Shown one piece after another: positions 1 to 19,490 of a DNA stretch of 64,000 nt; the stretch's first letter is position 1; each line of letters starts with the position of its first letter. Source of the stretch: Branchiostoma floridae (taxonomy: Eukaryota; Chordata; Leptocardii; Amphioxiformes; Branchiostomatidae); assembly GCF_000003815.2 (NCBI RefSeq), contig NC_049987.1, positions 18,942,383 through 19,006,382 of the forward strand, written 5' to 3'. Under the pieces are notes generated by a model. The model saw only the letters and a program-made list of their open reading frames with translations. It was not told where the DNA came from and ran no database searches. The position numbers were made by a program, and so were the translations under genes.

Positions 1-918
1 CAGGAAAGGGGCCAATACTCGGCCGGTTGGAATGGTTACCAGGCTAATTGCACCGTGAAACCCTGAAACCCATGCACCTGCAACAACAGGTCAAAGTACT
101 TCATGGCGTCAGTCAGTCTCATAGCCGTAGCCGTCTGTTGTCGGGAAGCCAGACTAGAGTATTGTAATATATATGTGGCTACAGAGGTCCCAAATAGGGC
201 TTGCTTATGATCAGTTGCTGGCCCGAGAACTCTCATTTAAGATTAAATGGACTCAGGATTTAACGGGTACCCGTGGAGCCGCATATCCTTTAATAACTTC
301 ATTTTTCCTACACTGTGGCATTTTCTTTGTCTTTTCCGTTTTTGCCCGGGTAGACAATAAGGTGACTTTCTGTAGTGTTCTCTTTTCCAGGCCACAAATA
401 AATCTGCATGCTGGAGACTCTAAAGCCATGTACATGTGTACATACCTTGAGAACCTGGAATATGGTACGCTGAAGGGAAGTTGAGCTAGTGCTGACAGTG
501 AGGTACCTCCTTGCTGTGGTGGTCGACTCTGGACTTTTGCCCTTTTCCAGTTTGGAGTTTCGCCTTACGCAAATATCGTTAAAGCTGTTACGTTTATGTA
601 TTACTCCGAGTCAGTAAACAGTACCGACGCCCCAAAAAATTAAACGGATATATGAACCGAATGGGCGTGTAGTTAACGTTATAGCGGTGAGAAATTCCGT
701 ATTAGCAACAAGTGCAACCATGATCTGAACGTAAATGGAAGCTTGTTTTCAAGTGAAGACATTGGAAGGTATTGTTCCGGCAGGCGCGCGCTAGGGCGGA
801 CGTGCACAGACCTGAGTTTAAGTGGTGCGGCCGTACGTCATCAGGTGTACGTTTAACAAACTTGACCCTCAAGTTCCATTGTTGCATACAGAGCGAAAAT
901 TGTTGACGAGTTCTGGCG

Positions 919-1040
919 TTTTTGTCGGGCTTTCTGTTTTGTCCCGTTTTCCGCACATGAAGAAAAAGGCGGACCAAGGACACGAATATCCTTGGGTGTA
1001 CATATCTAAAACGGGACAAAATAGAAAGCCCGGCAAAAAA
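919..1040. repeat. Foldback element (32-33 bp inverted repeat)
   Basis: The arm at 919-950 (reads TTTTTGTCGGGCTTTCTG at its start) is nearly the exact reverse complement of the arm at 1008-1040, with a spacer of about 57 nt. The apparent ORFs across it on both strands are a by-product of the palindrome. Probably a small non-autonomous DNA element; no target-site duplication could be assigned. Confidence 0.7.
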
Positions 1041-1100
1041 TCGGACGGCCGCGCGGAGTCGAACCTCGATTTTCCTCTTCCCTGGTTGGCTACCGAAATG

Positions 1101-1222
1101 ATTAGATTATGAGATACGCGAACTGCAGGTGCGCGCAAGGGTGAACGTCCTTACGGTCGAATTAGACTATGAGGTAAGCGAAATGCAGGTGTGCGCGCGC
1201 AAGGGTAAACGTTCGTTCTGTC
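1101..1222. repeat. 60-bp tandem duplication
   Basis: Two adjacent copies begin with ATTAGATTATGAG (1101) and ATTAGACTATGAG (1161). Each contains an ATGCAGGTG-like core and a GCGCGCAAGGGT stretch. The copies differ by several substitutions and a GC-repeat length change. No function is visible. Confidence 0.7.
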
Positions 1223-1877
1223 TCCGCGGAACGCAACGTCGGGACATTAATTGGAAGAGCCCGCTTAAAAACCAGATTTAAGCATGGTTAACTGCATGGT
1301 TTATGCCACATCCTTTAACTAAGGCCACAGCAAGTAAATTTTATGGATGGCATCAGCGCGCGCATTAATTTTCGCCTGATTTCAGAAAAAAAAACAAGAA
1401 TTTTTTTCTTCTGCAGGGATGGTCAACATGACGATAAAGTAACATCTATTATCATAATAACGGTACGTTTACGACGATTTCTCTAGCCATACTGATTTGA
1501 CAAATTGTCAACGCATCATTTTCTCCCTGTTATAGGTTACCCTTGCCACTTCTTCTGTGTAACTTTTCTGCCACTCTTGTCCTGCTAAAAGCGCAATATC
1601 GTAATTGTAACACGCCGAGGAATTACACGGCGAACGGGCGCGTGGTTGGGAGGGGGTACAAAATACCGGCCGGAAGAAACACGGCACAATTAACTGTCGC
1701 TATGTACCTTTATACATCCTCCGATGTTCCTTCCTTTTCTGTTAGTAAATGCATAAAACATAAACCTGCATGAGCATACAAAATGTCATGAGAAAACGGA
1801 CGTATACTGTCAATAATTTTCATTTAACTTCTGTCCGTCACAACCGCTATGACGTAACACTTCACTGCTAGCGTAGA

Positions 1878-1900
1878 TATAAAAATGGCGGGAAAATGGC
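1878..1900 (+). promoter_or_regulatory. Possible TATA/E2F core promoter
   Basis: TATAAAAA at 1878-1885 is followed at once by GCGGGAAA (1888-1895), a match to the E2F consensus, and by AAAATGGC, which resembles a YY1 site. The surrounding 2 kb is richer in CpG than the rest of the window. No coding exon is recognised downstream, so this is a motif observation only. Confidence 0.3.
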
Positions 1901-2307
1901 TGCGAACGTTCAATTTTGCCCATTCAGTCGTAGATCCGGGCTATTATGCAACGGTTCTTCACACTTTTACATGAGTTGTAGGTCACCAACAGAAATTCAA
2001 GATTGTTGTTGAATCATGTTCGTCTTGTGCCGTGAGCATGTGTAATTATGATCTACAAATATGGCAATGAATGTGACAGTGTGTTCGTCCCACAACGAGC
2101 TGCCTACCCCGAAAAAGATACTGAAAACTTTTGGCCTTGTTGTCTTCAAATGCATTGTTATCGATGCTTTGTAAATGATGTATTGGACACCTAGATGTCT
2201 GAAGTGTGCACACCTCAGAAATAACTATTGTTGCATGTGTAGATCTCTTTAAATTCCATTATTTTTGATCGGCCGGTATTATGCGAGGGTCTGCATGGGG
2301 GGGTCTT

Positions 2308-2428
2308 GGTAACGCTTAACGGTGAATTCAGGAGGCCCGGTAACGGTTAACGGTAAATTCAGGAGGCCCGCTAACGGTTAACGGTAAATTCAGGAGGCCC
2401 GCTAACGGTTATAATTAACGGTACATTC
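2308..2428. repeat. TAACGG-rich minisatellite, left array
   Basis: Four consecutive units of about 30 bp, each carrying TAACGSTTAACGG followed by AATTCAGGAGGCCCG. TAACGG matches the Myb recognition core (YAACNG), but a regulatory role is speculative. The array lies inside the TIR-bounded element. Confidence 0.7.
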
Positions 2429-3316
2429 AGAATGAGTTACAAAGCATAAAAGTAACATTGACATGCATTCCTATTCATACAACGCTAGACTAGTTATATC
2501 AATGGGTGAAAATACATTGTGAGAAGCAGAAGGTGCCCAGAACCCGGAGGAATGACAGGGACAATGTCCATGACATCTGTAAATTGACGGAGGCAGAGTT
2601 CCCGGCCCGTCACAGAGACAGCGGCAGCAAATTTCTCATGGGTGGATTTAACTATTATTTCAGCACATGGAGCGCCGAAAATTTTTAAAATCAAGACCCT
2701 CTTAAATGCTATATCCTGCATTTTCGGCAAATCTTGTCGATAGACTAAGCTAGGTTGATTTTGACATTTTCATCAAATTACACATGATTATTATATTATA
2801 CTTTGGCCTCCACCCCCAGATCCCCGACATATTTTTACCATTTCGAGCTCGGAAGGCGTTGCAATACTATAGTCCGGGAAAATTTGAAAATCTGGACCGC
2901 CATTTACTGCATTTTGAAGGACAGATTTTGCCGTAAGAGGAAGCTAAATTAAATGACATTTTGATAGAGAGAAAGTTTTTTTGTGCGAAAACCCACGCCC
3001 CTAACATATTTTCGCCATGTCGTCGTGAGCGCCAAAGGCGCAGGCCGTCACAATGGAGGTCGGGAGAAACCTCATTTTCTGCATTCTAGGAGAACGTTTT
3101 GTCCGAAACTAAGCTATGTAATTGTTTGACACTGAAATCTGTATAAGTGATAAAGTTTTGAGGGCAATGCTTCCGCAACATATTTTACCATGTGCAGAGC
3201 CGAAGGCGGGAAATTTTGACATCTGGACCCTTTGAAACGCCATTTCCTGCATTTTCAGGGGTTCTATCTGGCATTTTACTTCGTGTGTATAGTATAACGG
3301 GTTACGAAGAATTTCT

Positions 3317-3480
3317 TGGTAACGCTTAACGGTGAATTCGGGATAACAAATAACGATTAACGTTGAATTAAAACAACCAATAACGCTTCACGAAGAATAT
3401 ACCGATAACGGTTAACGTTGAATTAGAGCGGGTCGGTAACGATTAACGGTGAATTAAAATGGCTCGTAACGCTTAACGGA
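3317..3480. repeat. TAACGG-rich minisatellite, right array
   Basis: Five or six diverged units with alternating TAACGCTTAACGG and TAACGATTAACGTTGAATT cores, in the same orientation as the left array about 900 bp away. They belong to the same transposable element. Confidence 0.65.
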
Positions 3481-4451
3481 AAATGGCATGCAGACCCTCT
3501 TATGCCAATGCATGTTACCAAAATGAGCAAATATGTTGTATTGTCGCCTAATAATTGTACTTGTAGAAGTGGCACTTGCGAGGTACCCAGGACTGTAATT
3601 GTAGAAATGAAACTTATTGAATAGTTGTAAAAGTGACACCAAAATGGAAGCTATGAGTGTGGTTACCAACTTTGTTGGTGATGCCAGTCTACCACACTAG
3701 TGTCACTATTACCACACCAGTAACGTTACATGTCTTGAATACAGGAATGAATGCCTTGTTGGCTCTGAAACTTTAATTCTTAATACAGTATTCATCACAA
3801 CTTTATGGTGCCTATTTTTGAAAATGTAGCCATCTTGTTTTTGTACACGTAACTGTGAGATACGTATCTCCTATGTGCAAAACAAGCCAAGTGCCAAACT
3901 TAATTTCTGGTCAACAAATGATATTTGCTACGTAGCTTTTTTCTACGCCAAAACATAAGGCCCCGTTCAAGCTTGTGCGTATAATCAAGTCCGTGGGAGT
4001 AGCGTATTGAATGATTTTGGCTTAGGTAAAGTTTGTAGCCGAAGAAAACTTTTTTTTTATTAGAAAACCAGGCTGCACAACGGCGGGTCAAAGTAAATGA
4101 TGTGTTTTTTAATTTCCCACAAACTGCGAGTTCCGTGATCAATTTAAAATATGACGCTATGAAGCTCTCTTTTACACTGGACCGCCGGATTTAAATCGTC
4201 ATCCTAAATGACGAATGTATTCATCCCTTACAACATGTCCCATATCTGGAAATTGCTAGAATGGAACTCCGTCCCAGGAACCCAAGGAAGGCCTCCCAGA
4301 CACATTCCCGAAGGGCCCAGCCAGTGGTGGATCATGGACAGGCCAACCTCGGGTCACTGGCAGGGTTGGAGATTAGCAATTACTATGCCTTGTCAATCAG
4401 CTATTTTGGCTGAGTGCCATATTTGATGGGGGGGGGGGGGGGGGATCTGAG

Positions 4452-4525
4452 TAGCCTGACGTGATAGCCAGGCCAGGTAGACAGGCCAGGCAGCCTGGCC
4501 TGGTAGACAGCCCAGCCTTTTAAGC
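4452..4525. repeat. Interspersed repeat CCTGACGTGATAGCCAG, copy 1
   Basis: A GCCTGACGTGATAGCCAG block is followed by AGGTAGACA and CAGCCCAGC-TTTT. A second copy with the same order of motifs is at 63,702-63,745 at the other end of the window. A run of G residues precedes this copy (about 4428-4443). Family unidentified. Confidence 0.6.
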
Positions 4526-4859
4526 GAACCCTTAATTCTCGTCTCGCTTTTGGCAAAAATTTACCTAGAAAGTTCTAGAGGTGGTACTATAACTGGATAA
4601 CAATGGTTCATATTCTGTTCTTCAGTGATAGAATTTTACAAAAACATATTAAGGTCTCCCTGGACGTTTAGAAAATAACACCAGTGCTTAGAGTTGAGAT
4701 CTCCTTGAAGTGATTCAGTGGAATTTAGGCAAAACATGCATGTCATTGGGTTTGTATATACTTGTTTGTAAGTTATATCTGTTAGGAAGTCAAATTTTAG
4801 TTGTGGTAAGCATAGTATGTGCAGTGTATTGTTGTTTCCGTTTTGCTTTTTGATTAAGG

Positions 4860-4966
4860 CTCTGTAAAGTAATTAGTGAATTGATTATATGCGCTCCCCA
4901 CAAGACGTGGATCTAAAATAAGAACAACGCCTGTATATTAACCCAATCAATCAATCAATCAATCAG
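4860..4966 (+). mobile_element. LINE-like 3' tail with (TCAA)n end
   Basis: About 100 bp with the CGCTCCCCACAAGACGTGG motif and ending in (CAAT)n at 4942-4966. A short simple-repeat tail after a non-coding segment is typical of 5'-truncated non-LTR retrotransposons. No coding part remains. Confidence 0.4.
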
Positions 4967-5329
4967 ATCAGCAAGGAAATCAGCCAACCAATCACAATTG
5001 CTTATTGTGCATATTACTTGGACGTATTTACATTTCCGGAAGAGCTCTCATTGGACAATTCAAATTCTACAGTTAAAGTTTCCATCATTCATTGTTCTGA
5101 AACTAACTTAGACTACATGTATCTACAACCAAGGAGGTTGCTACAACCCGTACATGCAAGAGGTTATGTCTACTTGTCTACCTAGTGAAGAAGTATCTAT
5201 ATTCGAGCTTGACATATCGAGCATGACATATTGAACACAACTAACAGATAATTCTATAACTTTGACTCATTTCTTTATGATCAGTGTAGTTCATGTTAAG
5301 TTTTGATAATTTGCAGCGTTATGATTTTC

Positions 5330-5572
5330 TTGGCGTAGTTTCAATTGATTTCATTTGTTGTTATTGTTAAGCTTTGAGTATGTATATTATGTTTCATTAT
5401 TATCTAGATTATGTAACGTTATTTTGCGTTTCATTATTACCTAGCTTTTGAGGGGGAGCCATGAAAAGCTGCATAGGCTTCGGTTCCCCCTGTATGTTTT
5501 CTTTTCATTCTATTCGTCATTTGTTTTTAATTGTTGTATATTTGCTGAAATAAATAAATAAAAAAGTCAATA
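5330..5572 (+). mobile_element. LINE-like 3' UTR ending in (AATA)n
   Basis: Contains GGGGGAGCCATGAAAAGC and GGCTTCGGTTCCCCC, a possible hairpin near 5454-5491, and ends GAAATAAATAAATAAA at about 5549-5564. The layout matches the 3' end of a CR1/Jockey-type non-LTR element truncated at its 5' end. No reverse transcriptase coding remains. Confidence 0.5.
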
Positions 5573-6140
5573 AATGAACATGAGATAATGTGAAAACCCG
5601 GAAGCAAATTTGGAAATATTATATGCCTTAGTATTTATCAAAATGTTGTTGTCCACTGACATCACATATTGTAACGTAGTAACTGCCAGACTTTTAAGTT
5701 TCTGTAAGTTCAGCCAATGCTCAATTTAAAAGTTACTTGTTTAGGACAGATGATATTTTACTTTTGTTTGGAATTACATGTAATGAATATTAATACATTC
5801 AATAGTTGTATTGTTGTCAGTGTATGTATATTAACGTATCCTTTATAGTTGTGTATAAACTATTACCTAGCTGAGTAGTGGCAGTTCATATCGTGATATG
5901 TAGTAATATTTTCAGTGTACAATATTATATGTCTATCAATATTCATAGAGCCAGCTTTATTTGAAACAATGTGATGTGGTATATGGTAGAAAACATTATC
6001 TTTATGGCTGAAGACAGTCAAAATCAATTTCGTTTTCATTCAACATTCTATTTTACGTTGTCTTTTGAATTTTCAGATTGAAAGAACTTTAATGTTCAAT
6101 GTTCAAATTTGTTCTTTTTCCCTGCTGTTTGTTGGCTGTA

Positions 6141-6240
6141 CAGCTATTTTATCAACCTTTTCGAGGAACAATTATCGGAAAACTTATATTAATGTTATAG
6201 AACATTTCAAGGTCAAAGACGACGTGAAAGAACAAAAATG
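6141..6240 (+). repeat. 100-bp direct repeat, copy A
   Basis: Starts CAGCTATTTTATCAACC and ends AGAACAAAAATG. The copy at 7258-7357 has the same length and differs at roughly one position in seven by eye. The pair lies 1,117 bp apart in the same orientation. They could be termini of a decayed element or two copies of one repeat. Confidence 0.7.
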
Positions 6241-7257
6241 AGGAATCTATTGTTCAGTATTTTCAAAACTTATCTCAATCCAGTAAGTGTGCATTCCCTG
6301 GTTTCCACTCGGAATTGAAGTATGTAAAAAATCTACATTTAGTCTTTTGCCTCCACAGACGGAGGTCTTGATATTTTTTTAGAATACTGATATGAAGGTC
6401 AAATACATCCCATTCCCTGTTAAACACTTTTTGGAAAAATGTACAGTAAAGTGACGGAAATTATATGGGGAAGTTTGCTATTTCATGAAGGGCTATTTCA
6501 ATCATATGTATTAGGTTCTAAAGTTGTTACTTTAATCATTCTGATATGTAACTTCAAAGTGAGCTTGGAAATTCTTCTCCACGACACAATAAAAATTAGT
6601 TGTCATAGATTGTTGTTCCCTTACTTCTTGGGCTGTTTCCTGAGTTGTTCTTGGGAAGTTGAAGGTCGAGGTCCATTTGGCCCCCCTGCGGCCAACTTTG
6701 GTACTGCAGCAGAACGTCCGATTTTTGTATCTTTTGCCCTGGACTTGCCTTAATTTCTTTATGGACAGATAGCTTTTCATGAAAGGAAGAAGTGGAGTAA
6801 GTTTATCCCCTTAGCAGTTTCTTCTGGATCTGTAGGGTTGTTTTGTCAAAATCTTTCAAAGGAAATGACTGAACAAAGGAACGACAGATTTCCATGGTAT
6901 TCAGTATACAGGTAACTTAGACATAGATGCACACAATGAAAGGTTAATGTAAATTAGGTCTTAAATTACACATGCAAATTGTGACTAATTTATGCAAATT
7001 AAGGCCTGACTTGCATTCTTAATGAGGAAAATCTACAATCGAAGTGTTTCCACAGTAGATGTAGGTTGGTAGGCATCCTTCCATCTTTCCAGTAGATGTT
7101 GACAAACACAGTAGATGTGACAAAATGTAATTTATGGCCAGTGGAACATATACAGATATCAATTATGCAAATAAGAGACTAATAAGATAAAAAAAATGCA
7201 AGACTGATTAACATCACTATGTATAAATTATGTACATGTACAACGCCCCCCACCAAA

Positions 7258-7357
7258 CAGCTATTTTCTCAACCTTTTCCCGGAACAAATGTGGGGAAAC
7301 TTATGTTCATGTTATAGAACATTCCAAGGTCAAAGACGATGTGAAAGAACAAAAATG
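7258..7357 (+). repeat. 100-bp direct repeat, copy B
   Basis: Partner of 6141-6240: starts CAGCTATTTTCTCAACC and ends AGAACAAAAATG, with the shared core GTTATAGAACATT-CAAGGTCAAAGACGA. Confidence 0.7.
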
Positions 7358-7689
7358 AAGATTGCAACTTGCAGACTCCTCATGTTGCCACAGAAGGCCA
7401 TGTGCCGGCTTGTGTAAAACTCGTTATGTACTACTTCAACCTGTGCTTATGTTGTCAAACAGCCCTTGTAAGTATTCTCATCACAGTCAAATATCATCCA
7501 GTCATTGGAGCCTTACGCCATCTAATAGTGTACTTCTTTCATCTTTCCTTTCAATATATCAAATATTGATTACTTCAGCTGAGTCTGCTAAGATGTGTAA
7601 GCTACCTACAGGTGCCTCCAACAAGTAAAGACGTCTTGTTTTATACACTGTTCTGTGGTTGAATTCGTAATGCCAGCTTTGTACAAATT

Positions 7690-7775
7690 GTAGTCCTGTG
7701 CTTTAGATATTTTTGCCCCGCCTTCCGTATTAGTTTTGAGGTCTCCAGAGGATGTCATTCATAAGATTTAGTGTA
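7690..7775 (-). repeat. Interspersed repeat (CTCTGGAGACC family), copy 1
   Basis: Read on the minus strand it contains GACATCCTCTGGAGACCTC, AAAACTAATACG and CACAGGACTA in the same order as 50,428-50,510 on the plus strand. It is therefore one copy of a moderately diverged dispersed family in amphioxus-like DNA. Confidence 0.6.
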
Positions 7776-7959
7776 ATTCAACATACATTATTGATACATG
7801 GATATATGGGTGCCTCTCAGTTTCACCCCCAACAGTTCACCATCAAGCAGCGCCCCCTGTATCTCATCAAACTAACTGCAGACACAAACTAGAGCAAGCT
7901 GCTAGAGGGCCCAAACATACAACACTTCTTCCTTACACCACAAGCTATGTGCCACCAAA

Positions 7960-8200
7960 AATCAAGACCATAGCATATCCATGTCAAAAGATACAAAAAT
8001 CCAAGTTCTGTTGCAGTACCAAGGTCACACACCAGGGGATCCAAAATTGACTTTGACCTTCGTCTTCCAAACACCTACCCAAATACCAAATATCATTACA
8101 ATCCATCAACAGGTTCTAAAGTTATGCTGACCACAAATATGTGGAAACACAAACAGACACACACACAGACACACCAAAAACTATACCTCCATTTTTCATG
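7960..8200 (+). repeat. Interspersed repeat (AAAGATACAAAAA family), copy 1
   Basis: Shares AAAAGATACAAAAA, CAAGTTCTGYTGCAGTRCCA, and ACAATCCATC-A-GGTTCT in order with 51,605-51,780. A shorter reversed copy of the GATACAAAAA/CTGCAGTACC part is near 6,690-6,745. It ends in a CACACACAGACACACC stretch and an inverted CCTCCATTTTTCATGGAGG. Class unknown. Confidence 0.55.
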
Positions 8201-10988
8201 GAGGTAAATCACACGTTCTGTTCTGGAGATATGGCACTGGAAACGACCCTTCCACACACTCCCATGCTACTGAAAACTCAAAACACATGTTACAGCTGCT
8301 AGCTGTCCCCAAGGAGGTTGAGACAGAGGGAATGAGGCCAGATCACTCCATATCAGGAAAAGGGGTGTAAATAGTTTTTTTTTAAACGAACCACAAAACA
8401 ACAGCAAACTTCTAATCTACTTAATAGCACAATAGGTCACACACTCTATCCCCATAGCAAAGGAAATTGCAATCCATCCAGAGGTTCTAGAGATATCGGT
8501 CCGGAATCACAAAGATCCCTACCAGAAACAGTACATGCTTTTTTCAAGCATGTAAAAAACCACTTCACACCAAACAACCTTCTTCTCAATTCATTTAATT
8601 CAGTAAACATTTCATTCTCACAAAATCTCCTGTGTATGAAAAATAAATTCATCTTCTGTAACTTGTTGGTTATGTTTTGTTTGTGAGTGCAGTGTAAATA
8701 TATATGTATGGCAAGGCATTTGTATAACAAATGTACATAAATATTATATCCTTCCACCAGAAATATACCAACAGAAATATACTGACAGTGTAGCAATATT
8801 GAATGTGAGAAGTCATAATAACTATACATAAAGAGAAGAAAACATAATAGAACACATTCTTTTCATACAAGATTTGCAGCAATTGTGCATTCGACCCTGA
8901 GAATAATATTCTTGATTATTATTATCATTTTCCTACTTATTTCTCAAACTAGCTAATAATTCGTGTAAGAGTCCATTGGAACCAAGCAAAACTAAATCAT
9001 CACCCCGTCACTTTTATCCATAATTGAAAAAAGAGAAAAATTATAAGTGATTTGCATATTAAAGGACAGGTCCCCAAATACCAAAGGCAAGGTGAAGTTA
9101 ATACAATCGAAACCAAGATCAAATTACCCCAGAGAGAAATTGATAATATGCAGATAATATTCATATCAACCCAATCCATATTCCCAAATTATTTCCCTAT
9201 CCACAAGATCCAACCATTGTGAAATTATTATTTACAAAGGCAAAAGTTATTACCTATAGCTAGATAGAACATTTGCAAGAAACACTTGCTATAGAGCAAC
9301 ATGAAATCATTGTTCAACCACAATTTGGATGAAGAATTTTGCAACTTTCTCAAGATAGATAACTTTGGCAACAGATTTCTTTTCTTTCACTTTGGCAAAA
9401 TATTACTAATATAATAGTAAAGGAAAATGTGTGCATAGTCAAGAAGAGTTTGTCAAACCACTGCAAATCTTGCAACCTTTTGGCATCAAGCAAAACCCAG
9501 TCTGAAACAGCAGTTCAAATCGTTAACCAACGTTGTTCGGTTACTCAAATTCCTCAAAACATTACAATTTCCAGACTTGAGGATTTAACAACAAAAAACT
9601 GGGTTCTTAACAATTTTCTTCAACAATCAAGGCTTATACAAGTCATCTCCTCTATCACTTATCATGATTATCTATTTTATCTTAAGATGAATGAAGATCT
9701 TTATCTTAAGACATCACAGAAGAGTTTGCAAAGATAGGCACTCTCTACCTGAATTTCTTACAAGTGCAATACAGCATCTAACAGGGTCAATCAATAACAA
9801 CTAGAGGGGGGGGGGGGGTAACTAATCATCTTATAGAACAAATGCAGCAATGGAGAACAGAGAGAAGTATTTCTATAACAAACTAAACAGTCGTCTACAA
9901 ATTTCAACATGGAAGATCATTTTACAAGTTTTCATCCAGCAACAAACATGCTAGTTAAACTGTTATAGTTTGGAGCAAGCTGAAAAAAAATGATATTGAT
10001 ATAGAATTAGTGGGTATCCCTTTGTGGGAATTCATATACAGTCTGGATAATATATAAAACTGTGTAATTGAATGTAAACAATATGTACAAAAAATTATGC
10101 CTATACTGTGTGGTGTTGAAACTGAGGTATTTGTGGCTTTTACGGTGACATGGAACATTTGCATTTATACATATATAATATTTGAAATAATAAATATGTG
10201 AACTTGAGATTATTTCAATGGTTAAATTAGTTTAACATACAGAGGAAGAAAAGAATTGTCTGTACTGGCATTTCTTCCATAATATGTGTTTCAGTACAAT
10301 GATAGACAAAATGGCTGCTTTCTATAGTTCACAAAATTACATAGACTCTTGTGAGAAGTAGAAATTATCATAATTAAACATAGCATTCTTCTGTCTGCAT
10401 AGTTGACAATGGTAGTATGTTTTTATGAAGAAACAAAAGAATTCAAAACGAAAGTTTATCTCATGACTAAATGAGGATATACCAAAAGGTTTACAGGTAA
10501 GGTAAAACGATGATTGTCCATTGTTGTTGATTGTACTTAGCTATTAATATGAACAAACAAAAAGAGTTACATATAGCTGAGGTTGTTTATGTACTGTTAG
10601 GAGCCCGCTCCAGTTGCATAGTTTAGTCTCTGTTGACAGTTCAAGATTCTGTGTCTGTAAAAGTAGCTATATGTACGTAACGGTGAAATCAAAACCATCA
10701 CATCCAACAGAAAAAAGTTGTTGAATTTTGATTGTCATATGCAGCAGCAGACTTGTTTTCTGTCACTGTGATGCTTGCTTACTTGGAATGCTGTATAATC
10801 TTTATATAAAGTGAAAATGTGAATGCAAATTTAAACTGTATTCTTGATTCCTGCTTTTGCATAAAATTGAACACTAGTACTGAAGTCTGTTGCTGCAATG
10901 CAGAAGTGCACAACAACGGTGCAAAATTACCCTGTATGGATCGATGTTGCAACAATCAATGCTAAGGTCACTTTTTTCTATCCTTTTT

Positions 10989-18278
<7,290 letters not shown>

Positions 18279-19254
18279 CTGCAGGGAGGCAAAAAATAGT
18301 GCAACGTTAGTGTGTGCTGCTACTACTAGGTTTCGACCAATACACCTATCGTTAAAAGTTCTCACAGGTCTAAAAACTGTCGGCATTGAAGATCCCAACA
18401 ACCTGTAAGCAAATGATGTACCTTTTTTGACAGTTAGACAGCCCAGGGTTTAAATCAGCCCAATGAAACCTAAATCGACGAAGTCTACAACACAGAGATG
18501 TGTTGTTGCGACTTGCGGCTAAGGAAGCGAATGGCAGTTCTGATAGAGACGTTGTCATCACACCTCTCACGGCTGACGTCACCACTTGTGATGACAGCCC
18601 TCCTGTCCTCTCAGTTTCATCTCATTTGCATAATACAGCTATCACAGTACCATCCCCCGGATTACTCCCTACGCTTTATACCGTGGGAAGAGTCCTGTTG
18701 TCTTATTAAAGGTGAAGGGACAGATATTAGATAACCCTTGTCAGCAAGACTGTGTGGGAACCTATTGCGAAGAAACTACGACAACACCAACAGCTTTCGT
18801 ATGTGATGGGCTACCATATCTGCTCTTCATCGATAGCTATCAAGAAAACAAAGAAATACAACTTATCTGACTGAATGTCCAAATGTGATTCTAAATGGAC
18901 AGACGTTATCACTTTTGCTCTCTATTTTTAGTGATGGTATGGATTGCCCTGACATAAAAGCTCTCCCACTATGCTGGCCCATTGTCCGGGGTGCATCTTA
19001 GCACAGACACAGGATTAAGATAATCCGTCTATCGCAACCTGCCATCTCAGTCCGCGACGTGGATACCAGTCTCTGAGTAGTTACGCCAGACACCCGGTTA
19101 AACTGGGACACTTTCGATAATAAGTAATTAGTGCATCATTAGAGTCTGGATCTATGTTCAAGGTATACCTGTACCAGTTTAAAGGACACCAAACCTGTTT
19201 GTAAAGACCTTTCTAAACTGAATCCCCCAATATTCAGCCACTCCAGTTCAACAG

Positions 19255-19490
19255 GTAAGGACCTTTAGGTCGAACGGTTCTGGTGTTGGGTTGATAATCT
19301 GGCTGGCCAGGGTTTGACTCCCAGGAGCCAGGGGACTGTTTCTACTCGCCTCTCTAGTTCTTCACCAGGAAAAAAAGACCCCAAACTAATGTCATGAGGA
19401 ATGAAAAAATCTTTGCTTTGTTCCTAGATAGGCTCTGACGAAAGCAGCTGAGTATTGGCCAAGTAAAAGTCTTTCAGTTGTGCTATGAGA
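19255..19490 (+). mobile_element. Possible tRNA-derived SINE
   Basis: A B-box-like GGGTTTGACTCCC at about 19,311 is preceded by a weak A-box-like TGGTGTTGGGTTGATAA, the spacing expected for an RNA polymerase III promoter of tRNA origin. No intact cloverleaf. The rest has no recognised family. Confidence 0.35.

Larger units (their letters stand above)
1..2278. other. Left flank, no gene recognised
   Basis: CpG-richer sequence holding the foldback element, the 60-bp duplication and the TATA/E2F-like motif listed separately. All open frames are short, lack recognisable motifs and overlap on both strands. It may include non-coding exons or the promoter of a gene lying to the left. Confidence 0.5.
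2285..3499. mobile_element. Non-autonomous element with 13-bp TIRs, copy 1
   Basis: Begins GAGGGTCTGCATG (2285-2297) and ends with its exact reverse complement CATGCAGACCCTC (3487-3499). Both sides are flanked by TTATGC (2279-2284 and 3500-3505), a 6-bp target-site duplication. Inside are two arrays of about 30-bp units built on TAACGSTTAACGGT (2308-2428 and 3317-3480). Between them are degenerate units of about 165 bp, each with a CTGCATTTT-like core (near 2715, 2908, 3080 and 3250). There is no transposase frame. A related 201-bp copy lies at 15,960. Confidence 0.75.
3506..10988. other. Repeat-rich flank and presumed Prdm1 3' UTR
   Basis: No coding exon recognised. The left part holds the LINE tails and dispersed repeats listed separately. 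The AT-rich part from roughly 8.4 to 10.99 kb lies directly downstream of the Prdm1 stop codon and may be its 3' UTR. A minus-strand ATTAAA variant occurs near 8,594, but no canonical polyadenylation signal was identified with confidence. Confidence 0.45.

Noticed and set aside
1045-1118. tRNA gene on the minus strand
   Set aside because: A B-box-like GGTTCGACTCC and a T run are present, but no acceptor stem or convincing A-box cloverleaf could be drawn.
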